DNA of 64,000 bases from JAPPHA01 sp963662705. Its GTDB lineage: Bacteria; Pseudomonadota; Alphaproteobacteria; Rhodobacterales; Rhodobacteraceae. The notes below the pieces were generated by a model. It was not told the origin of the DNA. It saw only the letters and a program-made list of their open reading frames with translations, and ran no database searches. The translations under genes and the position numbers were made by a program. The first letter of the stretch is position 1. Every line of letters starts with the position of its first letter. The stretch covers positions 558,001 through 622,000 of the forward strand of contig OY759767.1 of the NCBI GenBank assembly GCA_963662705.2, written 5' to 3'. Of this stretch, positions 19,501 through 30,268 are shown piece after piece.

Positions 19501-20721
19501 ATCGAACGCCTTGCCCGGGACCGGGACGACGAACTCGCGATTCTCGAGCGGAACATCTACTCGCGGCTGCGGGGGATGATCCTGGGCAAGACGGCGGTCA
19601 AGGGACCCAAGGGGGTCAAGCGCGGTGCGCTCATCGACGAACAGCTGCTCGCGACCCTGAGCAGGGGCCAGTACTGGCAACTGGCGCTCGGGGATGAAGC
19701 CGATGCCGCACCGGTCGAGGCGCTGAACCGCCAGTACAAGGCGCAGAAGTCTGCCTTGCTCGCCCGTTTCGAAGACAAGGTGGAGAAGGTCCGCAAGGGA
19801 GACGACCTGTCGCCGGCGGTGATGAAGCTGGTCAAGGTCTTCGTCGCGGTCAAGCGAAAGCTGCAACCCGGCGACAAGGTCGCCGGACGGCACGGCAACA
19901 AGGGGGTCATTTCCAAGGTGGTTCCCGAGGAGGATATGCCGTTCCTGGCGGACGGAACCTCGGTCGATGTGGTCCTCAACCCGCTTGGTGTCCCGAGCCG
20001 GATGAATGTCGGGCAGATTCTCGAGACCCATATGGGCTGGGCAGCACGCGGTCTCGGGCGGGCGGTCGACGAAGCGCTGCAGGGTTTTGACCGCACCGGC
20101 GATGTCGAACCTGTCAGGTCTTCCATGCGCGTGGCCTACGGGGACCAGACCTACGATCAGGCGATCGAAGGCCTCGACGACGAATCCATCGTGGACGCGG
20201 CCCGAACCGTGCGCCATGGCGTCCCGATTGCGACGCCGGTGTTCGATGGCGCAAAGGAACTCGACGTCGATGACGCCCTGCTGCGCGCGGGATTCGACAC
20301 CTCGGGGCAGTCCGTTCTCTTCGACGGCCGCACCGGCGAGGAGTTCGCGCGACCGGTCACGGTGGGAATGAAATACCTGATGAAGCTGCATCATCTGGTC
20401 GATGACAAGATTCACGCACGTTCGACCGGGCCGTATTCCCTGGTGACCCAGCAGCCGCTCGGAGGGAAGGCCCAGTTCGGCGGCCAGAGATTCGGCGAAA
20501 TGGAAGTGTGGGCGCTGGAAGCCTACGGCGCCGCGTACACCTTGCAGGAAATGCTGACCGTCAAGTCGGACGATGTTGCGGGGAGGACGAAGGTCTACGA
20601 GTCCATCGTCAAGGGCGAGGATGACTTCAAGGCCGGGGTTCCGGAATCCTTCAACGTTCTCGTCAAGGAGATCCGTTCGCTGGGCCTCAACGTGCAGCTG
20701 ATGGAATCCGAACCTGCCTAG
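16525..20721 (+). CDS. rpoB: RNA polymerase beta subunit
   Basis: Catalytic beta subunit of RNA polymerase. At 1398 aa it has normal alphaproteobacterial length. The rifampicin pocket near residue 547 reads GSSQLSQFMDQTNPL then THKRRLSALGPGG, which is the sensitive type at the commonly mutated positions. GRHGNKGV and the C-terminal GQRFGEMEVWALEAYGAA are present. The Shine-Dalgarno before ATG 16525 is weak. rpoC follows after 87 bp. Confidence 0.98.
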   Translation: MASTPSSNSSQISGTNGATPLIQALTGQNRIRRYYGKIREVLDMPNLIEVQKSSYDLFLNSGDDPEPTDGYGIQGVFQSVFPIRDFNENAILEFVGYELQPPKYDVDECQQRDMTYSAPLKVTLRLIVFDVDDDKESRSVKDIKEQDVYMGEIPLMTKNGTFVYNGTERVVVSQMHRSPGVFFDHDKGKSHSSGKLLFVSRIIPYRGSWLDLEFDAKDLVNARIDRKRKLPVTTLLYALGMDQEDICDKFYKTLTYRFIEEKNCWAAPFFPRRIQGTKPAFDIVDAATGEIVAPKGEKVTPRTVRKLLSTGAVTEIFYPFISISGRYSAKDIIDEDTGEIWVEAGDEITVETSDDGEIVGGTLKKLMDNGIIEIPTLDIDHVNTGAYIRNTMAVDKNLNQETALEDIYRVLRPGEPPTPEAASSLFKSLFFDPERYDLSAVGRAKMNLRLDLDADDSVRTLRKEDIVGVVRALVELRDGKGEPDDIDHLGNRRVRSVGELMENAYRLGLLRMERAIKERMSSVDIDTVMPQDLINSKPAAGAVREFFGSSQLSQFMDQTNPLSEVTHKRRLSALGPGGLTRERAGFEVRDVHPTHYGRICPIETPEGPNIGLINSLASYARVNKYGFIETPYRRVKDSQVTDDVQYMSATEEMRHTVAQANAQLDEDGRFINDLASTRKGGEFMLNAPENIDFIDVSPKQLVSVAASLIPFLENDDANRALMGSNMQRQAVPLLRAEAPFVGTGIEQVVARDSGAAITAVRSGVIDQVDAMRIVVRATDDLDPGDPGVDIYRLRKFQRSNQNTCINQRPLVKVGDRVVKGEVIADGPSTDLGELALGKNVLVAFMPWNGYNYEDSILISERIVRDDVFTSIHIQEFEISARDTKQGPEEITRDIPNVGEEALRNLDEAGIVYIGAEVGPGDILVGKVTPKGESPMTPEEKLLRAIFGEKASDVRDTSLRLPPGDFGTVVEVRVFNRHGVDKDERALQIEQEEIERLARDRDDELAILERNIYSRLRGMILGKTAVKGPKGVKRGALIDEQLLATLSRGQYWQLALGDEADAAPVEALNRQYKAQKSALLARFEDKVEKVRKGDDLSPAVMKLVKVFVAVKRKLQPGDKVAGRHGNKGVISKVVPEEDMPFLADGTSVDVVLNPLGVPSRMNVGQILETHMGWAARGLGRAVDEALQGFDRTGDVEPVRSSMRVAYGDQTYDQAIEGLDDESIVDAARTVRHGVPIATPVFDGAKELDVDDALLRAGFDTSGQSVLFDGRTGEEFARPVTVGMKYLMKLHHLVDDKIHARSTGPYSLVTQQPLGGKAQFGGQRFGEMEVWALEAYGAAYTLQEMLTVKSDDVAGRTKVYESIVKGEDDFKAGVPESFNVLVKEIRSLGLNVQLMESEPA

Positions 20722-20808
20722 ACGCGGGAACCGCGGGCAGGAACAGAGCGCAAACCCACCGATTCAGGACGGCGCGGTCCTGACATCTCGAGGATCCGGG
20801 AGCAGATC

Positions 20809-23800
20809 ATGAACCAGGAAATCTTCCACAATCCGTCCCGTTCGAACCAGCCGGTAAGGAGCTTTGACGAAATCCGGATCTCGCTGGCGTCGCCCGAGTG
20901 CATCCTGAGTTGGTCCTTCGGGGAAATCAAGAAACCGGAGACGATTAATTACCGGACCTTCAAGCCTGAGCGCGACGGGCTGTTCTGCGCCAGGATCTTC
21001 GGGCCGATCAAGGATTTCGAGTGCCTGTGCGGCAAGTACAAGCGAATGAAGTATCGCGGCGTGACCTGCGAGAAATGCGGCGTGGAGGTCACGCTGCAGA
21101 AGGTTCGCAGGGAACGCATGGGTCATATCGAACTGGCGGCTCCGGTTGCACATATCTGGTTCCTGAAGTCGCTGCCGTCCCGCATCGGACTGATGCTGGG
21201 CATGAAACTCCGGGATCTGGAGTGCGTCCTCTATTTCGAGAAATACCTGGTGATCGACCCCGGGCTGACAGACCTGGAATATCAGCAGCTGTTGAGCGAG
21301 CAGGAATACCTGGAGGCCCAGGACACCTACGGCGCCGACGCGTTCAATGCAAATATCGGCGCCGAGGCGATCCGCGAAATGCTTGCCAATGTCGACCTGG
21401 AAGCGGACGCCAGGGAACTTCGGGAAGATCTTGCGGCGACCAACAGCGAACTCAAGCAGAAGACCATCGTCAAACGCCTGAAGGTGGTCGAGAGTTTCAT
21501 CGAATCCGGCAACAGGCCGGAATGGATGATCCTGACCGTTCTTCCGGTCATTCCGCCTGAACTCAGGCCACTGGTGCCTCTCGACGGCGGCCGGTTCGCA
21601 ACGTCCGACCTGAACGACCTTTACCGTCGCGTCATCAACCGGAACAACCGGCTCAAGCGGCTGATCGAACTGCGGGCGCCGGACATCATCGTGCGCAACG
21701 AAAAGCGCATGCTGCAGGAATCGGTCGACGCCCTCTTCGATAACGGTCGGCGCGGACGGGTCATCACCGGCACCAACAAGCGCCCCCTGAAATCGCTTTC
21801 CGACATGCTGAAGGGCAAACAGGGCCGGTTCCGGCAGAACCTGCTCGGCAAACGCGTCGATTTTTCGGGACGATCCGTGATCGTGACCGGGCCCGAACTC
21901 AAGTTGCACCAGTGCGGTCTGCCAAAGAAAATGGCCCTGGAGCTGTTCAAGCCGTTCATCTACGCGCGCCTTGACGCGATGGGCCAGACCACCACGGTCA
22001 AGCAGGCAAAGAAATACGTCGAATCCGAGCGATCTGAGGTCTGGGACATACTCGACAGGGTCATCAGGGAACATCCTGTTCTCCTGAACAGGGCGCCGAC
22101 GCTGCACCGCCTCGGGATCCAGGCATTCGAACCCGTTCTGATCGAAGGCAAGGCGATCCAGTTGCACCCGCTGGTATGTTCTGCCTTCAATGCTGACTTT
22201 GACGGCGACCAGATGGCGGTTCACGTGCCGCTCAGCCTCGAGGCGCAACTCGAGGCCCGCGTCCTGATGATGTCGACGAACAACGTGCTGTCGCCGGCCA
22301 ATGGCAAACCGATCATCGTTCCTTCGCAGGACATGATTCTCGGCCTGTACTACATTTCCATGGAACGTGACGGCATGCCGGGCGAAGGCATGATCTTCTC
22401 GTCGCCCGACGAGGTTCGTCACGCACTGGACGCGGAGGAGTCGATACTCCACCTGCATGCAAGGATAACCTGCCGCCTCGAACAGGTCGACGAGCTGGGC
22501 TCCACGGTCTGGCAGCGATTCGAGACGACGCCGGGCCGGGTTCTCCTGGGGTCCATCCTGCCGCTCAACCACAAGACGCCGTTCGACATCGTCAACCGCC
22601 TGCTGCGGAAGAAGGAGGTCGGCGAAGTGATCGACATCGTCCATCGGTACTGTGGACAGAAGGAGTCGGTGATTTTCTGCGACCAGATCATGAGTCTCGG
22701 ATTCAGGGAGGCGTTCCGGGCCGGGATTTCATTCGGCAAGGATGACATGGTCATTCCGGAATCCAAGTGGTCGATCGTCTCGGAAACCCGCGATCAGGTC
22801 AAGGAGTTCGAACAGCAGTACATGGACGGCCTGATCACCCAGGGCGAAAAGTACAACAAGGTGGTCGACGCCTGGTCGAAATGTTCGGACACCGTGGCCG
22901 ATGCGATGATGGACCAGATTTCCGCCATGCGGACGCAGGAAAACGGGGCCGAAGCCGAGCCGAACTCGGTCTACATGATGGCGCATTCCGGCGCGCGCGG
23001 GTCCCCGGCGCAGATGAAACAGCTGGGCGGAATGCGGGGGCTCATGGCCAAGCCGAGCGGCGAGATCATCGAGACGCCGATCATCTCGAACTTCAAGGAA
23101 GGGCTGACCGTGCTCGAGTATTTCAACTCGACCCATGGCGCCCGGAAAGGGCTTGCGGACACCGCGCTCAAGACCGCGAATTCGGGCTATCTGACCCGCC
23201 GCCTCGTCGACGTGGCCCAGGACTGCATCGTCCGGATCCATGATTGCGGGACGGACAAGGGGATCACGGCCGAGGACGTCGTCAGCGACGGACTGATCGT
23301 GTCGCCCCTGCAGGAACGGATCCTTGGGCGGGTCGCGGCGGAGGACGTTGTCGACCCCGTTTCGGGCGAGGTCATGTGCAGGTGCGGCGAGCTTGTGGAT
23401 GAGCGCAAGGCGGACGCCATCGAGGAGGCCGGCGTCAGGTCGGTCAAGATCCGGTCGCCGCTGACCTGCGATGCCGAAGACGGGATCTGCGCCATGTGCT
23501 ACGGGCGCGACCTTGCGCGCGGGATCATGGTCAATCCGGGAGAAGCCGTGGGAATCATCGCGGCCCAGTCGATTGGCGAACCCGGCACCCAGCTGACCAT
23601 GCGCACGTTCCACATCGGCGGCATTGCCGAGACGGTCGAGCAATCATATGCCGAGGCCGGACATGCCGGAAAGGTGGCGGTGTCGAACCCGAAGATGCTG
23701 ACGGATCGTCATGGCGACCAGATCGTGATGGGCAGGAATACGGAACTGACCATTACCGACGACAACGGGATCGTACGGTCGCGGCATCGCCTGACCTACG

Positions 23801-25212
23801 GGTCGCGGTTGCTCGTCGCCGATGGCGAGGAGGTTGCGGTCGGTACGCGCCTGTTCGAGTGGGACCCGAATACGCTGCCAATCATCGCAGAGACGTCGGG
23901 AATGGTGAAGTACGTTGATCTCTTGACCGGTGTTTCCGTTCGGGACGAGACTGATGAAACCACCGGCATTACCCACAAGATCGTGACGGACTGGCGTTCC
24001 GGGATTGGGGGCAAGGACCTGAAGCCGGAAATCGCCATCATCGATCCCGACGCCTGGAAAGTCGTGAGACAGGAACTGGGCGAGAAAGCCAGCCTTGCCC
24101 TTAAATCCGACAAGTCGAACTACGTCGCGTTTGAGCGGCCAGACAATATGACCTTGCCCGTGTCCGGCGCGATATCCGTGCTCGAGACTGGCGTACTGGA
24201 AACCCGGGCCGTGTCGGTCGGAGCAATTCTGTCGATCGAGGACGAAACAGAGGTTCAGGCTGGAGATGTTCTCGCGCGTATACCACGTGAAGTCCGGACA
24301 AAGGACATCACGGGCGGACTGCCTCGCGTGGCGGAACTTTTCGAAGCCCGGCGCCCGAAGGATCACGCGATAATCGCTGAAATCGATGGCAAGGTGTCCT
24401 TTGGACGGGACTACAAGAACAAGCGCCAGATCAAGATTATCCCGTTGGACGAAAACGAGGAACCGGCGGTCTACCTGGTTCCAAAGGGCAAGCATATTCC
24501 GGTCCAGGAAGAAGACTTCATCCAGAAGGGCGACTACATCATCGAGGGGAATCCCGCTCCGCACGACATCTTGCAGATCCTCGGCGTCGAAGCGCTCGCC
24601 GACTACCTGATCAACGAGGTTCAGGACGTCTACCGGCTCCAGGGCGTGAAGATCAACGACAAGCACATCGAGGTGATCGTTCGCCAGATGCTGCAGAAGT
24701 GGGAGATCCATGACTCGGGCGAGACGACGTTGCTCAAGGGTGAACAGGTCGACAAGTCCGAGTTCGACGACATCAATGTCCGGGCGATCGAGGACGGGCG
24801 GCAGCCCGCGACAGGTGGACCGGTCCTGCTCGGGATCACCAAGGCGTCCTTGCAGACGCGGTCGTTCATTTCGGCCGCGTCGTTCCAGGAGACGACCCGG
24901 GTACTGACCGAGGCGTCCGTCAGGGGCAAGCGGGACAAGCTGATCGGCCTGAAGGAAAACGTCATCGTCGGGCGGCTGATCCCCGCGGGGACGGGACGTG
25001 CGGCGCAGGAAGTCAGGCGAATCGCCGTCGAACGCGACAGGGCGGTGATCGAGGAAAGGCGCCGGAACGAGGAAGAGGCGGCAATGCGGTTGATGGCGCC
25101 CGATTCGGATCTGGACGACGCCGAGGCCTTCGCCGACGCTCCGGACGCCATCATCGGCGACAACCTCCCGCCGGACTTTTCGACGGGTGCGGGCGAGTCG
25201 TCGGCGGCTTGA
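20809..25212 (+). CDS. rpoC: RNA polymerase beta-prime subunit
   Basis: Holds the active-site metal and the clamp. The 1467-aa protein has the N-terminal zinc site CLCGKYKRMKYRG...CEKC (about 71-90), the catalytic NADFDGD (461-467; Asp463, 465, 467 bind Mg), and a second Cys cluster (CRCGELVDE ... CDAEDGICAMCYG). The C-terminus carries an acidic Ala-rich tail of about 50 residues, making it slightly long for the class. Confidence 0.98.
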   Translation: MNQEIFHNPSRSNQPVRSFDEIRISLASPECILSWSFGEIKKPETINYRTFKPERDGLFCARIFGPIKDFECLCGKYKRMKYRGVTCEKCGVEVTLQKVRRERMGHIELAAPVAHIWFLKSLPSRIGLMLGMKLRDLECVLYFEKYLVIDPGLTDLEYQQLLSEQEYLEAQDTYGADAFNANIGAEAIREMLANVDLEADARELREDLAATNSELKQKTIVKRLKVVESFIESGNRPEWMILTVLPVIPPELRPLVPLDGGRFATSDLNDLYRRVINRNNRLKRLIELRAPDIIVRNEKRMLQESVDALFDNGRRGRVITGTNKRPLKSLSDMLKGKQGRFRQNLLGKRVDFSGRSVIVTGPELKLHQCGLPKKMALELFKPFIYARLDAMGQTTTVKQAKKYVESERSEVWDILDRVIREHPVLLNRAPTLHRLGIQAFEPVLIEGKAIQLHPLVCSAFNADFDGDQMAVHVPLSLEAQLEARVLMMSTNNVLSPANGKPIIVPSQDMILGLYYISMERDGMPGEGMIFSSPDEVRHALDAEESILHLHARITCRLEQVDELGSTVWQRFETTPGRVLLGSILPLNHKTPFDIVNRLLRKKEVGEVIDIVHRYCGQKESVIFCDQIMSLGFREAFRAGISFGKDDMVIPESKWSIVSETRDQVKEFEQQYMDGLITQGEKYNKVVDAWSKCSDTVADAMMDQISAMRTQENGAEAEPNSVYMMAHSGARGSPAQMKQLGGMRGLMAKPSGEIIETPIISNFKEGLTVLEYFNSTHGARKGLADTALKTANSGYLTRRLVDVAQDCIVRIHDCGTDKGITAEDVVSDGLIVSPLQERILGRVAAEDVVDPVSGEVMCRCGELVDERKADAIEEAGVRSVKIRSPLTCDAEDGICAMCYGRDLARGIMVNPGEAVGIIAAQSIGEPGTQLTMRTFHIGGIAETVEQSYAEAGHAGKVAVSNPKMLTDRHGDQIVMGRNTELTITDDNGIVRSRHRLTYGSRLLVADGEEVAVGTRLFEWDPNTLPIIAETSGMVKYVDLLTGVSVRDETDETTGITHKIVTDWRSGIGGKDLKPEIAIIDPDAWKVVRQELGEKASLALKSDKSNYVAFERPDNMTLPVSGAISVLETGVLETRAVSVGAILSIEDETEVQAGDVLARIPREVRTKDITGGLPRVAELFEARRPKDHAIIAEIDGKVSFGRDYKNKRQIKIIPLDENEEPAVYLVPKGKHIPVQEEDFIQKGDYIIEGNPAPHDILQILGVEALADYLINEVQDVYRLQGVKINDKHIEVIVRQMLQKWEIHDSGETTLLKGEQVDKSEFDDINVRAIEDGRQPATGGPVLLGITKASLQTRSFISAASFQETTRVLTEASVRGKRDKLIGLKENVIVGRLIPAGTGRAAQEVRRIAVERDRAVIEERRRNEEEAAMRLMAPDSDLDDAEAFADAPDAIIGDNLPPDFSTGAGESSAA

Positions 25213-25256
25213 CAGGGTCATCGGTCCGGGCGACGGCTCTTTCCTGGACCGCGGGA

Positions 25257-25276
25257 AGCGGGGCCGCCACCCCGCT
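25257..25276 (+). promoter_or_regulatory. Hairpin after rpoC
   Basis: AGCGGGG-CCGCCA-CCCCGCT is a perfect 7-bp stem starting 44 bp after the rpoC stop. No U-run follows. It may mark the 3' end of the rpoBC transcript or a processing point. Confidence 0.35.
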
Positions 25277-25369
25277 GCCGCAGTTCCGCGTCTCGAGACG
25301 AACGCATGTCAGGTGATCGGGAGAACGGGTATCCTGCGATGCCCGGCGATGTTGCGCGCGCGAATCACG

Positions 25370-25398
25370 TTGACAAGGGTTCGGCCCGCGACTATACG
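25370..25398 (+). promoter_or_regulatory. Sigma-70-type promoter for the str operon
   Basis: A consensus -35 TTGACA (25370-25375), a 17-bp spacer and TATACG (25393-25398) as -10. It sits in the 411-bp gap between rpoC and rpsL, where a promoter for rpsL-rpsG-fusA-tuf is expected, leaving a leader of about 220 nt. Confidence 0.7.
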
Positions 25399-25413
25399 GC
25401 CTGCGACCCGATC

Positions 25414-25430
25414 ACCGCACTGCGGTTTTT
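25414..25430 (+). promoter_or_regulatory. Short hairpin with T-run in the str leader
   Basis: ACCGC-ACT-GCGGT followed by TTTTT-like bases (T run 25426-25430) begins about 16 bp after the promoter -10. If transcription starts near 25405, this could be an early pause or attenuation site. The stem is only 5 bp. Confidence 0.3.
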
Positions 25431-25623
25431 GGGTCTTTGTCCAATTCTGGTGGGCAAGATCCGGGTTTCGCCCTGATCCTCTGAAGCGTGGTTGCCGGGT
25501 TCGGCGAAAGTGTCGCGATCCCGGATGAACGCATTGCCTTTCAGGAGCGGGCCAGGTGTTGAGACCGGGCTGCCGGTGCATTGCCGATCGAACGAAGACG
25601 AAGGAAACCTGACGGGGCCGCAC

Positions 25624-25995
25624 ATGCCAACGATCCAGCAGCTCATCCGCAAGCCTCGACGGGCGCCGGTGAAGCGCCAGAAATCGATGCATCTCAAGGC
25701 GTGTCCGCAACGCCGTGGTGTTTGCACGCGGGTCTACACCACGACCCCGAAAAAGCCGAATTCCGCGATGCGGAAAGTGGCCAAGGTTCGCCTCACGACG
25801 GGGTACGAGGTGATTTCCTACATCCCTGGTGAAGGACACAATCTTCAGGAACACTCGGTCGTGCTGATCCGGGGCGGCCGCGTGAAGGACCTGCCGGGCG
25901 TGCGCTACCACATCCTTCGCGGTGTTCACGACACCCAGGGTGTCAAGGACCGGCGCCAGCGGCGTTCCAAGTACGGCGCGAAAAAGCCGAAATAA
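25624..25995 (+). CDS. rpsL: Ribosomal protein S12
   Basis: Decoding-site protein of the small subunit. The 123-aa protein begins MPTIQQLIRKPR; TTTPKKPNSAMRKVAKVRL and RGGRVKDLPGVRYH show Lys at both positions where streptomycin-resistance changes usually occur. First gene of the str operon; the frame is open further upstream to 25492 but the family N-terminus fixes the start at ATG 25624. Confidence 0.97.
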   Translation: MPTIQQLIRKPRRAPVKRQKSMHLKACPQRRGVCTRVYTTTPKKPNSAMRKVAKVRLTTGYEVISYIPGEGHNLQEHSVVLIRGGRVKDLPGVRYHILRGVHDTQGVKDRRQRRSKYGAKKPK

Positions 25996-26049
25996 CCCGG
26001 TTGAACCCCGAACTTCTCGACGAGCCATTCAGGACAGGGAGACAGAGAC

Positions 26050-26520
26050 ATGTCCCGCCGGCACCGCGCAGAAAAGCGGGAGATCCTGCCTGACGCCAAG
26101 TATGGCGACCAGGTGCTCTCCAAGTTCATGAACAACCTGATGAAGGACGGCAAGAAGTCGGTTGCCGAGCGTATCGTCTACGGTGCGCTCGACAGGGTTG
26201 AAGAACGGACAAAGCGCGCGCCCCTGGATGTGTTCAGGGAGGCCCTCGAGAATATCAAGCCCTCGGTTGAAGTCCGATCGCGACGGGTCGGCGGGGCAAC
26301 CTACCAGGTTCCCGTGGAAGTTCGCCCGGAACGCCGGGATGCGCTGGCCATCCGCTGGCTGATTATGGCATCGCGCGGCCGCAACGAAAACACGATGGAA
26401 GAACGCCTCGCAGGCGAGTTGGTTGACGCCGTCAACTCCCGCGGCTCAGCAGTCAAGCGGCGGGAAGACACCCACAAGATGGCGGAGGCCAACCGGGCCT
26501 TCAGCCATTATCGCTGGTGA
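26050..26520 (+). CDS. rpsG: Ribosomal protein S7
   Basis: Primary 16S rRNA-binding protein that nucleates the 30S head. The 156-aa length is standard. MSRRHRAEKREILPD, KFMNNLMKDGKKSVAERIVYGAL and GGATYQVPVEVRPERR are conserved segments. Lies 54 bp after rpsL and 24 bp before fusA; GGGAGACAGAGAC precedes the ATG. Confidence 0.97.
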   Translation: MSRRHRAEKREILPDAKYGDQVLSKFMNNLMKDGKKSVAERIVYGALDRVEERTKRAPLDVFREALENIKPSVEVRSRRVGGATYQVPVEVRPERRDALAIRWLIMASRGRNENTMEERLAGELVDAVNSRGSAVKRREDTHKMAEANRAFSHYRW

Positions 26521-26544
26521 TTCCAGGTTCCGGGAGTTCGATCC

Positions 26545-28662
26545 ATGGCCCGCAGTTACCCACTCGAACGCTACCGGAATTTCGGGATCATGGCGCATAT
26601 CGATGCGGGCAAGACCACCTGCACCGAGCGGGTCCTGTACTATACGGGCAAGTCGCACAATATCGGAGAAGTCCACGATGGCGCGGCCACCATGGACTGG
26701 ATGGAACAGGAACAGGAACGCGGCATCACCATCACCTCGGCCGCGACCACCACGTTCTGGGCCCGTACCGATGACGGCCATACTTCGGACGAGGACCGGT
26801 ATCGGCTCAACATCATTGACACGCCCGGCCATGTCGACTTCACCATCGAGGTCGAACGATCCCTGGCGGTGCTCGACGGCGCGGTCTGCGTGCTCGACGC
26901 CAATGCCGGGGTGGAACCGCAGACAGAGACGGTCTGGCGTCAGGCCGACCGGTACCAGGTTCCGAGAATCGTGTTCGTCAACAAGATGGACAAGATCGGA
27001 GCGGACTTTTCCAATTGCGTACGGATGATCCGGGAGCGGACCGGCGCCCGCCCGTTGCCCGTGCAGTTCCCGATCGGGGTCGAAGGCGATTTCTCGGGGA
27101 TCGTCGATCTTCTGACCATGAAGGAATGGGTCTGGACGGGCGATGACCTGGGAGCGACCTGGGCGCTCGGCGATGTCCGGCCAGCGCTACGCGACCAGGC
27201 GGAATCGATGCTGGCCGACGTGATCGAGGTCGCGGTGGAACAGGACGACGAAGTGATGGAACGATACCTCGAGGGCGAGGAGGTCGACGTCCCGACCTTG
27301 CGGAACCTGATTCGAAAGGGAACGCTCAACCTCGATTTCGTGCCGGTTCTCGCGGGTTCCGCGTTCAAGAACAGGGGCGTTCAGCCCCTGCTGAACGCGG
27401 TGATCGACTATCTTCCCGGCCCGCTTGACGTTGCCGACTACATGGGCTTCAGGCCCGGGGACAGGCTGGAAGAGCGCAATATCGCACGCCGTGCCGACGA
27501 CGGGCTGCCGTTCTCGGCTCTCGCGTTCAAGATCATGAATGACCCGTTCGTGGGATCGCTGACCTTTGTCCGGATCTATTCCGGGACGCTCAGGAAAGGC
27601 GACATGATGCTGAATGCCACCAAGGGCAAGAAGGAACGCGTCGGCCGCATGATGATGATGCACTCGAACAACCGGGAGGACATCAACGAGGCCTTTGCAG
27701 GAGACATCATCGCCCTTGCGGGGCTCAAGGGAACCACGACGGGCGATACGCTGTGCTCGGAGCGGAAACCGGTCGTGCTGGAGACGATGACCTTTCCGCA
27801 GCCGGTCATCGAGATCGCGGTGGAGCCGCGGACCAAGAACGACCAGGAACGCCTGTCACAGGGTTTGCAGCGGCTGGCGGCAGAGGACCCGTCCTTCCGC
27901 GTCGAGACCGACAGGGAATCGGGCCAGACGATCATGAAGGGAATGGGCGAGCTCCATCTCGACATCCTGGTCGACCGACTCAGGCGCGAATTCAGGGTGG
28001 AGGCCAATGTCGGGGCGCCACAGGTCGCCTACCGCGAGACGGTCTCCCGCGCGGCGGAAATCGACTACATTCACAAGAAACAGACCGGCGGTGCCGGCCA
28101 GTTTGCCCGGGTCAAGCTGGAAATCATCCCGGCGGAGCCCGGAGAGGGATACGCGTTCGAATCGGCGGTCGTCGGAGGGTCGGTTCCGAAGGAATACATC
28201 CCCGGGGTCGAGAAGGGCATCGAGTCCATCATGGGCAGCGGACCGCTTGCCGGGTTCCCGGTCATCGATTTCAGGGTGAGGCTGGTCGACGGCGCAAGTC
28301 ACGATGTTGATTCGAGCGTCATGGCTTTCGAGATCGCAGCCCGGTTGGCCATGCGGGAGGGCTTGAGGAAAGCGGGCGCCCGGCTGCTGGAGCCGATCAT
28401 GAGGGTCGAGGTCGTGACTCCGAGGGAGTACACGGGGGGGATCATTGGCGACCTGACATCGCGCAGGGGGCAGGTCCGCGGGCAGGAACCGCGTGGAAAC
28501 GCCGCCGCCATCGATGCGCTGGTCCCGCTCGCCAACATGTTCGGGTATATCAACAACCTGCGCTCGATTTCGTCGGGCCGGGCGAATTTCACGATGCAGT
28601 TCGATCACTACGAGACGGTCCCGACGAACATCTCGGAGGAAATTCAGGCGAAGTACGCCTGA
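26545..28662 (+). CDS. fusA: Elongation factor G
   Basis: GTPase that drives translocation and, with RRF, recycling. The 705-aa protein carries AHIDAGKTT (17-25), RGITITSAA, DTPGHVDF, NKMDK, and the domain IV loop region near HKKQTGGAGQFA. Codon use is C-ending, in contrast to the tuf gene 51 bp downstream. Confidence 0.98.
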   Translation: MARSYPLERYRNFGIMAHIDAGKTTCTERVLYYTGKSHNIGEVHDGAATMDWMEQEQERGITITSAATTTFWARTDDGHTSDEDRYRLNIIDTPGHVDFTIEVERSLAVLDGAVCVLDANAGVEPQTETVWRQADRYQVPRIVFVNKMDKIGADFSNCVRMIRERTGARPLPVQFPIGVEGDFSGIVDLLTMKEWVWTGDDLGATWALGDVRPALRDQAESMLADVIEVAVEQDDEVMERYLEGEEVDVPTLRNLIRKGTLNLDFVPVLAGSAFKNRGVQPLLNAVIDYLPGPLDVADYMGFRPGDRLEERNIARRADDGLPFSALAFKIMNDPFVGSLTFVRIYSGTLRKGDMMLNATKGKKERVGRMMMMHSNNREDINEAFAGDIIALAGLKGTTTGDTLCSERKPVVLETMTFPQPVIEIAVEPRTKNDQERLSQGLQRLAAEDPSFRVETDRESGQTIMKGMGELHLDILVDRLRREFRVEANVGAPQVAYRETVSRAAEIDYIHKKQTGGAGQFARVKLEIIPAEPGEGYAFESAVVGGSVPKEYIPGVEKGIESIMGSGPLAGFPVIDFRVRLVDGASHDVDSSVMAFEIAARLAMREGLRKAGARLLEPIMRVEVVTPREYTGGIIGDLTSRRGQVRGQEPRGNAAAIDALVPLANMFGYINNLRSISSGRANFTMQFDHYETVPTNISEEIQAKYA

Positions 28663-28694
28663 GCGGAAACAGGAAAGGCGCAAGGTGCGCCCGA

Positions 28695-29940
<1,246 letters not shown>

Positions 29941-29946
29941 AGGTCA

Positions 29947-30255
29947 ATGCAGAGCCAGAACATCCGAATCAGGTTGAGGGCTTTCGATTATCGGGTTCTC
30001 GACGTGTCGACCCGGGAAATCGTCAATACGGCCAAGCGGACCGGCGCCCGGGTGCGCGGGCCGATCCCGCTGCCGAACAAGATCGAGAAATTCACTGTCT
30101 TGCGGGGGCCGCATGTCGACAAGAAATCCCGCGAACAGTTCGAGATCAGAACCCACAAGCGTCTGCTCGATATTGTCGATCCGACGCCTCAGACGGTGGA
30201 CGCGCTGATGAAGCTCGACCTGGCGGCCGGGGTCGATGTCGAGATCAAGCTCTAG
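29947..30255 (+). CDS. rpsJ: Ribosomal protein S10 / NusE
   Basis: 30S head protein that also joins NusB and NusG in antitermination. The 102-aa protein reads MQSQNIRIRLRAFDYRVLD and ends with the conserved hairpin. First gene of the S10 operon. Only 57 bp after the tuf stop, with no separate promoter seen, so it is probably read from the str transcript. Confidence 0.97.
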   Translation: MQSQNIRIRLRAFDYRVLDVSTREIVNTAKRTGARVRGPIPLPNKIEKFTVLRGPHVDKKSREQFEIRTHKRLLDIVDPTPQTVDALMKLDLAAGVDVEIKL

Positions 30256-30268
30256 GGGGACGGGGGAA

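Noticed and set aside
20764..22644. 626-codon antisense frame inside rpoC
   Set aside because: Shadow of a conserved gene, no independent evidence.
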